Shown: positions 16,302 through 23,808 of the stretch, one piece after another
Numbering within the stretch: position 1 is the stretch's first letter
Layout: every line of letters begins with the position of its first letter
DNA from: Acinetobacter bohemicus ANC 3994
Lineage (GTDB): Bacteria > Pseudomonadota > Gammaproteobacteria > Pseudomonadales > Moraxellaceae
Direction: 5' to 3'
DNA: 64,000 nucleotides
NCBI RefSeq assembly: GCF_000367925.1
Contig: NZ_KB849164.1
Span: forward strand, 350,349-414,348
Translations under genes and position numbers: made by a program
Notes under the pieces: model-generated
Seen by the model: the letters and a program-made list of their open reading frames with translations, nothing else
Databases searched by the model: none
Told to the model about the DNA's origin: nothing

Positions 16302-17684
16302 TTAGTATTTATATGAGTCAGATTTGAATGGCCCTTCAACAGCAACGCCCAAGTAATCTGCTTGTACTTGAGTTAACTGAGTCAATACGCCGCCAAAACC
16401 AGCAACCATTGCTGCCGCAACTTCTTCATCTAATTTCTTAGGAAGTAGTTCTACGCGAATCGCCGCTTGTTTTTGATCTTCAGCAAGATCCGCAAATTTT
16501 TCAGCGAACAAGTGCATTTGACCCAATACTTGGTTGGCAAAAGAACCATCCATGATACGTGATGGGTGACCTGTTGCATTACCAAGGTTTACTAAACGAC
16601 CTTCTGAAAGAAGGATTAAGTAATCGTTATCATTTTCTGTACGATACACTTGGTGTACTTGAGGTTTAACTTCAACCCACTTGTAGCCACGTAAATAGTT
16701 GGTGTCAATTTCAGTGTCAAAGTGACCGATGTTACAAACAACAGCGCCTGCTTTTAAAGTATCAAGCATTGCAGCATCACATACGTGGTAGTTACCCGTA
16801 GTTGTTACGATCAAATCAGTATTTTGAAGAAGATCAGCATTTACATCTTCTTTCTTACCCGTTTGAACGCCATTTTTGTATGGAGAAACAACTTCGTAAC
16901 CATCCATACATGCTTGCATTGCACAGATTGGATCAACTTCAGTAACACGTACAATCATGCCTTCTTGACGAAGCGATTGCGCAGAACCTTTACCTACGTC
17001 ACCGTAACCAATCACAAGCGCACGACGACCAGATAAAAGCATATCTGTACCACGTTTGATGGCATCATTTAATGAGTGACGGCAACCGTATTTGTTGTCA
17101 TTTTTAGATTTTGTGACTGAATCATTGACGTTGATTGCAGGAACTTTGAGTGAACCGTCTTTCCACATTTCAAGAAGACGTTGAACGCCTGTCGTAGTTT
17201 CTTCAGTAATACCGTGGATTTTAGCAATCAGTTCAGGATATTTTTCATGAACAACAGCAGTCAAATCACCGCCATCATCTAAAATCATGTTGGCATCCCA
17301 AGGTTTGCCGTTCACATTAATTTGTTGTTCAAGGCACCACATGTATTCTTCTTCAGTTTCACCTTTCCAAGCAAATACTGGAACACCAGATGCAGCAATT
17401 GCAGCAGCAGCATGGTCTTGAGTCGAGAAGATGTTGCAAGATGTCCAACGAACTTCTGCGCCCAATTCAACTAGGGTTTCAATCAGAACCGCAGTTTGAA
17501 TGGTCATATGAATACAACCCAAAATTTTTGCGCCAGCAAGTGGTTTTACAGCAGCGTAACGATGACGTAAACCCATCAATGCTGGCATTTCTGCTTCAGC
17601 AAGTTTAATTTCTTTACGGCCGTAATCAGCAAGTGAAATATCAGCAACTTTGTAATCTGTAAATGAAGCAGTAACCGCGTTCAT
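16302..17684 (-). CDS. ahcY: S-adenosylhomocysteine hydrolase
   Basis: AhcY splits S-adenosylhomocysteine into adenosine and homocysteine with tightly bound NAD+, removing the inhibitor left by SAM-dependent methyltransferases. The protein has 460 residues, the usual size. Visible: YKVADISLADYGRKEI, MTIQTAVLIETL, CNIFSTQDHAAAAIA, NVNDSVTKSKNDN (catalytic Lys region), the NAD-binding GYGDVGKGSA and the C-terminal SDSYKY. The ATG at 17684 has AGGAG eight bases upstream. A riboswitch for its own substrate stands at 17737-17860. The neighbouring metF is in the same cycle. Confidence 0.97.
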   Translation of the reverse strand: MNAVTASFTDYKVADISLADYGRKEIKLAEAEMPALMGLRHRYAAVKPLAGAKILGCIHMTIQTAVLIETLVELGAEVRWTSCNIFSTQDHAAAAIAASGVPVFAWKGETEEEYMWCLEQQINVNGKPWDANMILDDGGDLTAVVHEKYPELIAKIHGITEETTTGVQRLLEMWKDGSLKVPAINVNDSVTKSKNDNKYGCRHSLNDAIKRGTDMLLSGRRALVIGYGDVGKGSAQSLRQEGMIVRVTEVDPICAMQACMDGYEVVSPYKNGVQTGKKEDVNADLLQNTDLIVTTTGNYHVCDAAMLDTLKAGAVVCNIGHFDTEIDTNYLRGYKWVEVKPQVHQVYRTENDNDYLILLSEGRLVNLGNATGHPSRIMDGSFANQVLGQMHLFAEKFADLAEDQKQAAIRVELLPKKLDEEVAAAMVAGFGGVLTQLTQVQADYLGVAVEGPFKSDSYKY

Positions 17685-17736
17685 CTGGATCTCCTAGTTA
17701 TTAAATAACAATAAAAATAGATTGGATCGTTATGTT

Positions 17737-17860
17737 CGCGGATGCCGTTGTTGATCAAACCCGTATTTCACAGAAGCTTTGACCGAATTGTCGAGCCTAG
17801 CGATTTCACATTACTGTTTTTGAAAATCAGCCTGTGAAAAAGTCGCAGCACCCCTCGACG
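17737..17860 (-). promoter_or_regulatory. S-adenosylhomocysteine (SAH) riboswitch upstream of ahcY
   Basis: On the minus strand the order of conserved blocks fits the SAH riboswitch: GTCGAG then GGGTGCTGCGA, later AGGCTCGAC, and finally AACGGCATCC. P1 pairs GTCGAG (17854-17859) with CTCGAC (17790-17795). The P2 hairpin uses 17833-17846 with 17800-17810 (GCGA/TCGC plus TTTCACA/TGTGAAA). The pseudoknot GGGTGC (17848-17853) pairs with GCATCC (17740-17745). A further 7-pair stem joins 17778-17784 to 17753-17759. SAH riboswitches switch on ahcY when SAH accumulates. It ends about 53 bases before the start codon. Confidence 0.9.
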
Positions 17861-17868
17861 AGTCGCAT

Positions 17869-17897
17869 ATTGTACTTGGAAATGGTTGTAGTTCCAA
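17869..17897 (-). promoter_or_regulatory. Sigma-70-type promoter of ahcY
   Basis: Minus-strand -35 TTGGAA (17892-17897) and -10 TACAAT (17869-17874) are separated by exactly 17 bases. Transcription would start near 17862, just at the 5' end of riboswitch stem P1. Confidence 0.7.
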
Positions 17898-17944
17898 TGT
17901 CGTTTTGCTTATTATCAACACAATCATTTTTTTTGAATTGTGTT

Positions 17945-18478
17945 ATGGCTTTGAACATCCCTGAATCCCTAATGAACCTTGAAGCAAATGGCGGTATCTA
18001 TGCGGTATGGATGATGCTGCAACATTTAGGTATAGATGCTGATATTGAGCAGCTGATCGAGGTCTGTGCTTACGATGCAGAACACGGCACAACCACCATT
18101 GGTTTGGCGGTAGGTTTAAAAAAATTTGGCTTTAATGTTCAATTTTATACCGATAAAGACCCCGATATTCAGGAACAAGAAAAACTGAGCTATACAGAAG
18201 CAGAACAACTAAAACTCCCTGTTTTACCGGCCATCAATTACCAGCAAATTCAACAGGCATTTGAGCAACATAAATTTGTTATTGTCTATTACGATACTTT
18301 AGAAGATGTTGGAAACCACTCACTGGTTTATTCTATAGACGAGCAGGAAATCTGTTTCTTTGATAGTTTTGATGCTATGCCTGCATCTGTTTTTGAACAA
18401 CAGCATCAAGCAGAGGGCATCTGCCGACAAGTGATTCTGATTGATGATTCAAACGCTCGCATGGATACAGAAAAATAA
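17945..18478 (+). CDS. Peptidase C39-like protein lacking the catalytic cysteine
   Basis: The gene encodes 177 residues from the ATG at 17945 (MALNIPESLMNLEANGG). An upstream GTG in frame (17834) is rejected because it lies within the ahcY riboswitch. The fold resembles papain-like C39/double-glycine peptidases: a helix after the first motif (NGGIYAVWMMLQHLGI), later TTTIGLAVGLKKFG, the His segment VGNHSLVYSI and ICFFDSFD. The position of the usual nucleophile (…CGxxA…) reads GGIYAV with no Cys, so hydrolysis is unlikely. It has no signal peptide. It is divergent from ahcY and 21 bases upstream of the DUF4424 gene. Family placement is tentative; function unknown. Confidence 0.72.
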   Translation: MALNIPESLMNLEANGGIYAVWMMLQHLGIDADIEQLIEVCAYDAEHGTTTIGLAVGLKKFGFNVQFYTDKDPDIQEQEKLSYTEAEQLKLPVLPAINYQQIQQAFEQHKFVIVYYDTLEDVGNHSLVYSIDEQEICFFDSFDAMPASVFEQQHQAEGICRQVILIDDSNARMDTEK

Positions 18479-18499
18479 ACATTAAAGAAGAAGCTTAAA

Positions 18500-19432
18500 A
18501 TGAAAAAGATAATTGGAATATGCATGCTCATTTCCATGCAAATTGGTGCCAATGACAGTACGGGCTATGTTTCTACGGGCGGTGTGCAGTATCTGAAAAA
18601 TAACAATATTCAAATGTACAGTGAAGACCTATTCATTAGCAAAAATCAGATTAAAGTTGATTATCAATTTAAAAATTTAACCCATAAAGACATCTCTGAA
18701 ACGGTACTTTTTCCGCTTCCGCCAATAGAGAATTTTTTTGAATCAGATTTTGCGGATACGGAAAAATTGCTAAAGAGCTTTAAGGTGCAGGTGAATGGCA
18801 AAAATATTCAGCCAGAAATGCATGTGAGAACATTTATTCAAAAAGATGAGCATTCAAAGCCAATCGATGCAACCGAGCTATTTAAGCAATGTGGATTTAC
18901 GCAAACTGAAATGCTAAATCCATGGAATCGGAAAACCTATGAATATGAAGTGTTTGAGAATAAATTAAGACACTGTTCAAATGCACAGTTAAAAAATCTT
19001 TTGCCAAAGAGCGAAAGTGAAGCAATTGTGTGGTCTTCTCAGGTGATTTACAGTTGGCAGCAAAGCTTTAAAGCCAATTCGCTGACACGTGTACAACACC
19101 AATATGCGCCATTAGTGGGTGGTTCAGTGTCTTTGTATCCCGCAGAAGATGAAAAAACTTATTGCATGGATGGTAATTTCAAAGCGGGTTTAAGGAAAGC
19201 GAAGTCGCAGCATGCACCTTATTCGGCTTTGGGCTATATTTTAAAAACGGGCGCCAATTGGGCTAAACCGATTGAGCACTTTAAGCTGACTATTGAGCGT
19301 GATCCAAACGAGTTGGTCTCTTTTTGCTGGGCTGGAAAGGTGACAAAAATTAGCCCAACACGTTTTCAAATGCTTGAAAATAATTTTCTGCCGAAGCAGG
19401 ATTTAGAGATTATTTTTGTTCATAAATTTTAA
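18500..19432 (+). CDS. DUF4424 family secreted protein
   Basis: The 310-residue protein has an N-terminal signal peptide (MKKIIGICMLISMQIGA, cleavage near Ala-17). The mature part contains DSTGYVSTGGVQYLKNNNI, DYQFKNLTHKDISETVLFPLPP and PLVGGSVSLYP, characteristic of DUF4424. It has several Cys residues that could form disulfides in the periplasm. No enzymatic motif is known for this family. The ATG follows the upstream gene by 21 bases with GAAGAAG before it, so the two form an operon. The role is unknown. Confidence 0.8.
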   Translation: MKKIIGICMLISMQIGANDSTGYVSTGGVQYLKNNNIQMYSEDLFISKNQIKVDYQFKNLTHKDISETVLFPLPPIENFFESDFADTEKLLKSFKVQVNGKNIQPEMHVRTFIQKDEHSKPIDATELFKQCGFTQTEMLNPWNRKTYEYEVFENKLRHCSNAQLKNLLPKSESEAIVWSSQVIYSWQQSFKANSLTRVQHQYAPLVGGSVSLYPAEDEKTYCMDGNFKAGLRKAKSQHAPYSALGYILKTGANWAKPIEHFKLTIERDPNELVSFCWAGKVTKISPTRFQMLENNFLPKQDLEIIFVHKF

Positions 19433-19443
19433 GGAATGCAGAG

Positions 19444-19477
19444 CAAGAAGCCCATCATTTGATAGGCTTCTTGGTTT
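19444..19477 (+). terminator. Terminator after the DUF4424 gene
   Basis: CAAGAAGCC (19444-19452) and GGCTTCTTG (19464-19472) form a 9-bp stem followed by GTTTAATTT. It lies between two convergent genes and may serve both. Confidence 0.6.
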
Positions 19478-19480
19478 AAT

Positions 19481-19990
19481 TTATTCGGCAGCCTTGGCTT
19501 TTTCAGACCATTCATCTGCTTTTGCTTCATCTATGTCTACACCTAAACCATGCTCATAGATGCAGACTAAATCACGCATCGCTTGGACTTCACCCAGTTC
19601 GGCTGCTTGCTTGACCAATTCAACCGATTTTGCCACATCCTTTTCAACCACATCACCACGACGGTAAAAATTCGATAACTCTAAAATTGCCGCAGGGTGT
19701 TTATGTTTACTGGCTTGTTCTAACCAGCGATATGCATGTTCAAAATAGGTTTTTGCCTCTTCAGGATCTTCTTCTAACATATCTTTTGCATAGAAAGTAT
19801 AACCTTCACCTAACCAGTACATCGCTTCAACATGACCCAGTTGTGCGGCTTTAAGCGCCCATTCTTCAGCCAGTGCGACATGCTCTTCATTTTCACTTTG
19901 CATATAAATTTCAGCAAGTTCGAATTGTGCATCACGATTACCGGCCATGGCACGATTAAACAGTTCGGTAGAAATAGGGAGATCAGACAT
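19481..19990 (-). CDS. Sel1-like/TPR repeat protein
   Basis: The protein has 169 residues from the ATG at 19990 (MSDLPISTELFNRAMAGNRD); in-frame starts further upstream (20008, 20035) add unlikely residues. It is built of helical SLR/TPR repeats, seen as repeated A..G...A....A....Y blocks: NRDAQFELAEIYMQ, EEWALKAAQLGHVEAMYWLGEGY, YRWLEQASKHKHPAAILELSNFY and VELVKQAAELGEVQAMRDLVCIYEHG. There is no signal peptide, so it is probably a cytoplasmic protein-protein interaction scaffold. Partners are unknown. Confidence 0.82.
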   Translation of the reverse strand: MSDLPISTELFNRAMAGNRDAQFELAEIYMQSENEEHVALAEEWALKAAQLGHVEAMYWLGEGYTFYAKDMLEEDPEEAKTYFEHAYRWLEQASKHKHPAAILELSNFYRRGDVVEKDVAKSVELVKQAAELGEVQAMRDLVCIYEHGLGVDIDEAKADEWSEKAKAAE

Positions 19991-20089
19991 AACAAATCCA
20001 AAGGACATAATGTGTATAGCGTAAAGGGTTGGCACAAAAAAACCAATCCGTAGATTGGCTTTTTCAAACTGTTATTTAATTTTCAACGT

Positions 20090-20428
20090 TTAGATGAGAT
20101 AGGTTATGCAGCTTAAAATGGCAATCACAATACACGCCATCACCAACTGTTTTGCTTTATGCGCAAAATAGCTTAAACATAAACCGACAAATAAAGCAGA
20201 GAAGGTCAGTGCAGCAACCCAATAGCTGATCATATTGCTTAAGTTGCCATGAGTAATACAAATCACCAGTGCAATGATCAATAAGACCCAACCTACAAGC
20301 GTTGCAAGTTTAGTTTTTGATGCTGTTAATTCACGACCAAAGATTTGCTTTTGATGTTTTGACATGCAACTTGCTAAAGCAAAAAATGCCACAGTACAGA
20401 TTGACCAAATCAGGATGAAAAAAATCAT
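20090..20428 (-). CDS. DUF3325 small membrane protein
   Basis: The 112-residue protein has four predicted membrane helices starting at residue 1 (MIFFILIWSICTVAFFALA, TLVGWVLLIIALVICI, VAALTFSALFVGLCLS, LVMACIVIAILSCITYL). Size, topology and linkage to PepSY-TM and DUF3649 genes fit the DUF3325 family, which is usually found near siderophore/iron uptake genes. The ATG overlaps the PepSY-TM stop (ATGA), so translation is coupled. It is the last gene of the Fur-type operon. Confidence 0.82.
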   Translation of the reverse strand: MIFFILIWSICTVAFFALASCMSKHQKQIFGRELTASKTKLATLVGWVLLIIALVICITHGNLSNMISYWVAALTFSALFVGLCLSYFAHKAKQLVMACIVIAILSCITYLI

Positions 20429-22137
20429 GCTTCAGGCTCCTGAGTAACTTTGGCTTTTTTAACGGGTAGACCTTTGTGATTTTTCACTTTCTGATAAGAG
20501 TAGAAGAACAGGATTGCAAGTAGCCACATGGCTAAATCAAATGAAGCAATCATCCATTGCCCATTGGTAATACTGTTCCATAAGGCTTGACCACCTGTCA
20601 TAAAGTTAATGACCGGTAATAGGGCAAATGCAAGCGTTGCAAAAGCAAGTAATTCTAACCATGCTTGACGGTGTGGACGAAGTGCAGCATAAATTAAACT
20701 GAGTAGCCAGATGATAAAGAAGCTACGAATTTCCCAGTCTGAACGCATATCCATTTGCGTAGGAATAAAACGGTTGGCATAAAAATATGCAGCACAGGCA
20801 ATGGGTAAACCAATAATCGCTGTAATATTGGTGACTTCGACGATACGATAACCAAAGGATTTATAGCCTTGTTTTTGTTGCTGCGGTGCACGTTTGACAC
20901 ACCATAGTATTAGACCTGTTGCCACCATCAATGTGCCAACGATACCTGAACAGAACAATAACCAACGTAGGGCTAAATCGACACCACGGGCTTCATGAAG
21001 CACGGTCACGACATTGTAAATAGCCATCGGTACAGATGGATTTTTTAGACGTGAACTGTCATCTGTGATGTTTTGACCTGTTACCGCATTAAATTCTAAG
21101 CTGTCATAAACATTGCGATGGGCAACACTTTCCCCCAATAGGGCACGTAATTCAATTGTGGCTTGATTGGTATTTGGTGCAATGATGCTGATTGAACCTA
21201 CAGGATTGTCTTTCCATTTTTGTTGTGCAGTTGCCAAAATAGGCGTTATGTCTGTTAACGGTGCTGGTTGAGCTTCAGGTTTTTGATGCTGTTGACGTTT
21301 TTCACCACGTTGTTCGGTATTTTCACCACGAGCTTGTGAATTGTTTTGACGTTTAGTATTACGCCCCTCGGCACGTTCGTTTCTATTTTCTTTATTTTCG
21401 ACCAGTGCACGACTTTGCTCTTGTAGGAACTGTCCTCGGTTTTCATAAATTTGGTTAATTCCCCAAGGCATGAGTGTAAATAGCAGCAGTAATAAGCCAC
21501 TAAAAGTAATCATGATATGAAAGGGTAGGGCAAGTACAGCAGTGGCATTGTGTGCATCTAACCAAGAGCGTTGTCCTTTACCTGTACGGAAGGTAAAGAA
21601 GTCTTTAAAGATTTTTTTATGGGTAATTACGCCACTAATAATGGCAACCAGCATGAGTAGGGTTGCAATTCCAACCAGCCAACGTGTCCATAGTCGCGGT
21701 AAGCCATACAATTCAAAATGGAAACGATAAAGGAAACTACCACCACGGGTGTCTCGTGCTTCAAGCACTTCACCTGTTGCACTATCTAACGTGATTCGTT
21801 CACCGCCACGCCGTGCGCGAGGATCTTCCCCAATTTTACGAACAGTAAGGATCGTTGTATTTTGCCTTGCATTCGGAAGTTGAATATTCCAACTTCCAGC
21901 ATTCGGATGGTTTTTTTGGAGATAATTGAGCGCCACTTGCGTTTGTTGAATTTGACTGTTTTGAGGCACAGATTGGTGTAATTCAGGTTTCATCCAAACA
22001 GTAATTTCATTTTGGAAAAAGCTTAAAGTGCCAGTCAAAAATATTGCATACAATAACCAGCCAAGAATTAAACTTGCCCAAGTATGTAACCATGACATGG
22101 ACTGGCGTGGGCCTTCCGGTTTTGCATCTATACGCAT
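20425..22137 (-). CDS. PepSY-associated transmembrane (PepSY_TM) protein, iron-uptake linked
   Basis: The 570-residue inner-membrane protein carries an N-terminal helix after SMSWLHTWASLILGWLLYAIF, the typical HxW..L..G PepSY_TM start. A periplasmic PepSY-like region, helices around 150-215, and a long polar loop rich in Glu, Arg, Asn and Gln (about 230-290) follow, then five or so C-terminal helices. Proteins of this type (PiuB-like) are induced by iron limitation and are proposed to reduce or transport ferric siderophores, but the reaction is not settled. It starts one base after the DUF3649 stop and overlaps DUF3325. Confidence 0.87.
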   Translation of the reverse strand: MRIDAKPEGPRQSMSWLHTWASLILGWLLYAIFLTGTLSFFQNEITVWMKPELHQSVPQNSQIQQTQVALNYLQKNHPNAGSWNIQLPNARQNTTILTVRKIGEDPRARRGGERITLDSATGEVLEARDTRGGSFLYRFHFELYGLPRLWTRWLVGIATLLMLVAIISGVITHKKIFKDFFTFRTGKGQRSWLDAHNATAVLALPFHIMITFSGLLLLLFTLMPWGINQIYENRGQFLQEQSRALVENKENRNERAEGRNTKRQNNSQARGENTEQRGEKRQQHQKPEAQPAPLTDITPILATAQQKWKDNPVGSISIIAPNTNQATIELRALLGESVAHRNVYDSLEFNAVTGQNITDDSSRLKNPSVPMAIYNVVTVLHEARGVDLALRWLLFCSGIVGTLMVATGLILWCVKRAPQQQKQGYKSFGYRIVEVTNITAIIGLPIACAAYFYANRFIPTQMDMRSDWEIRSFFIIWLLSLIYAALRPHRQAWLELLAFATLAFALLPVINFMTGGQALWNSITNGQWMIASFDLAMWLLAILFFYSYQKVKNHKGLPVKKAKVTQEPEA

Positions 22138-22138
22138 A

Positions 22139-22492
22139 TTAGTTTCCTAAAAACTTATAAATAACAAATAAGAAGATACTTGGAAGAATAATACCTAAAC
22201 TGGCCTTTAGTGTTTTATTGACGATAAAAACCCAGATAAATGCACATGCCCAAAGTGTAAAAGCAACGAGAGTCGCACTCATTGCAGCACTACCACGAGA
22301 TTCTGCAAAAGATTGTGCAATAACCACAGCACTTAAACTTGCCAGAACATAACCGCCTAACAGCGCTAGGATAAAACGATAGAAAATCATAAAGCGGTAA
22401 GCGAGTAATAACGATTTTTGCTGCGTTTTTTTAGCTGCTGAAGTGGCGAGGTGATTTGTTGCCAAAGCATCAAGTTGGGAACTATTCATCAT
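22139..22492 (-). CDS. DUF3649 small membrane protein, first gene of iron-linked operon
   Basis: The 117-residue protein starts MMNSSQLDALATNHLATSAAKK. Three hydrophobic stretches (about 35-60, 70-90, 93-115) make it an inner-membrane protein. DUF3649-PepSY_TM-DUF3325 is a recurrent set in Gammaproteobacteria. Either of two adjacent ATGs could start it. A Fur-box-like sequence lies 35-60 bases upstream. Confidence 0.82.
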   Translation of the reverse strand: MMNSSQLDALATNHLATSAAKKTQQKSLLLAYRFMIFYRFILALLGGYVLASLSAVVIAQSFAESRGSAAMSATLVAFTLWACAFIWVFIVNKTLKASLGIILPSIFLFVIYKFLGN

Positions 22493-22528
22493 TTTAAATT
22501 CAATTGTGACTAGGCGTGATTATTTATA

Positions 22529-22553
22529 ATGAAAATGATAACAATTATTATTA
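22529..22553 (-). promoter_or_regulatory. Fur-box-like operator
   Basis: On the minus strand this reads TTAATAATAATTGTTATCAT then TTTCAT, close to the Fur consensus built of NATA/TAAT hexamers. It lies just upstream of the DUF3649 gene, where a repressor would block transcription. Regulation by Fur with Fe2+ is inferred from sequence likeness and the operon content. Confidence 0.65.
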
Positions 22554-22686
22554 ATGTTTAAAATGATTGATTTAAAAAAATGCAGATTAAATGACATTCC
22601 TTTTAGGGCTGTTTATTTTAGAGGGGATGATGTGGCAAGAAATGGCAAATTGGATTGCTGATTGATTTTTGCAGTTGTGAAACAAG

Positions 22687-22708
22687 AACAGCGACCGAAG
22701 TCGCTGTT
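22687..22708 (-). terminator. Terminator of the Tim44-like gene
   Basis: AACAGCGAC and GTCGCTGTT form a 9-bp stem closed by an extra-stable TTCG loop on the minus strand. It lies 16 bases after the stop codon of the Tim44-like gene and is followed by a short T-containing tract (CTTGTTTC). Confidence 0.7.
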
Positions 22709-22724
22709 TTTAGTCCAACAGAGC

Positions 22725-23699
22725 TTAAGCTTCTTGTTGGATACCTGCCACCAACCAATCTTGGTTAGAACTTGCAGGTTTGGTGAAATGCCAAATTTCT
22801 GCAAAAGATTGCGGTAAGCTGTTTAAGTCTTCGCTTACAGTACCTGTGAAACGCACACTCACCACATATTGACCATTTTCATTTGCAGAATCTGTCACCA
22901 TTGCATTGAGGTTCGAGAATTCAGCCACGTCTTGGTCTTGGTTTGCCATAATGTCGTTATACATCGACTGATACAGATCAGGTGTTAAATAACGTTGAAT
23001 TTCAGCAATATTGCTTGCTGTATTCATCGACTGAATATGGTTAAAACGCTGACGAGCAACACGTAAGAAAGCAGCAGGTTCAGTGCCATCTGGTAATTGA
23101 TTGCCATTGCTGGTCGAAGCACTACCAAAAGGCGCTTGCGTCGCTGCACCCGCAGAACCACCTACAGATTGACCAAAAATATTGCTATTGTCATTTGAAG
23201 TACGTGGTACTGCTTGTTGACCAAACGGCGCTGTATTGCCAGCATTGTTTGGTGCGTATGGGTTATTAGTGGCTAGTTTTTTTTTTGCTCCGAATTTACG
23301 GAACAAGAAGAATGCGCCTGCTGCCGCTAGAAGCATCCAGATCCAACCCGGAATACCACCTTTTTCTTCCTCTTGCTGTGCAGTCACATCAGCACTGCTC
23401 GCAGCAGGTTTATCATCGGCCATTGCATTGGCTGCAACTGCACCAATTGCAGCACCAGCAACACCAGCAGCAACCATTTTACCTACGCCAGAACCCGATT
23501 TTTGTTGAGTAGGTGCAGTTGTTGGTTGTGGGGCAGGAGTAGCTTGACGGGGTTGTTGGTAAGATTGGCTTGGAGCAGCAGAACGACTCATGCCATGGCT
23601 TTTACCGCCACCTGCACGTTTCGCTTCAGCCATTGGTGCAACCACCAAAGCGGCCATTAAAATACCTGCCATCAAACTACGCTGTCGAACTTCCATCAT
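22725..23699 (-). CDS. Tim44-like domain membrane protein
   Basis: The 324-residue protein begins with a signal sequence (RSLMAGILMAALVVAPMAEA). A long Ser/Gln/Pro/Ala-rich segment follows with a Gly/Ala helix (VGKMVAAGVAGAAIGAVAANAM). A membrane anchor comes next (GWIWMLLAAAGAFFLFRKFGAKKK, about residues 118-141), then a Gly/Asn/Ser linker. The C-terminal Tim44-like domain (about 205-324) has EPAAFLRVARQRFNHIQ and YVVSVRFTGTVSEDL. Bacterial members are of uncertain function. AGGA precedes the ATG, and the gene stands alone with its own terminator. Confidence 0.85.
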   Translation of the reverse strand: MMEVRQRSLMAGILMAALVVAPMAEAKRAGGGKSHGMSRSAAPSQSYQQPRQATPAPQPTTAPTQQKSGSGVGKMVAAGVAGAAIGAVAANAMADDKPAASSADVTAQQEEEKGGIPGWIWMLLAAAGAFFLFRKFGAKKKLATNNPYAPNNAGNTAPFGQQAVPRTSNDNSNIFGQSVGGSAGAATQAPFGSASTSNGNQLPDGTEPAAFLRVARQRFNHIQSMNTASNIAEIQRYLTPDLYQSMYNDIMANQDQDVAEFSNLNAMVTDSANENGQYVVSVRFTGTVSEDLNSLPQSFAEIWHFTKPASSNQDWLVAGIQQEA

Positions 23700-23808
23700 T
23701 TTTTCCTAAATAAAAATAAATTATAGCTACATAGTTATGCAGTCATTTACACCAGATTTCAATATTAAATCGGTGTTTTTTTTAACATAATCTTTCAACT
23801 GTTTAAGC

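Noticed and set aside
17834..17944. N-terminal extension of the C39-like gene from a GTG at 17834
   Set aside because: The segment lies over the ahcY promoter and SAH riboswitch; the ATG at 17945 starts the domain cleanly.
22687..22708. Possible small RNA at the TTCG hairpin
   Set aside because: Position directly behind a stop codon and the short stem are fully explained by an intrinsic terminator.
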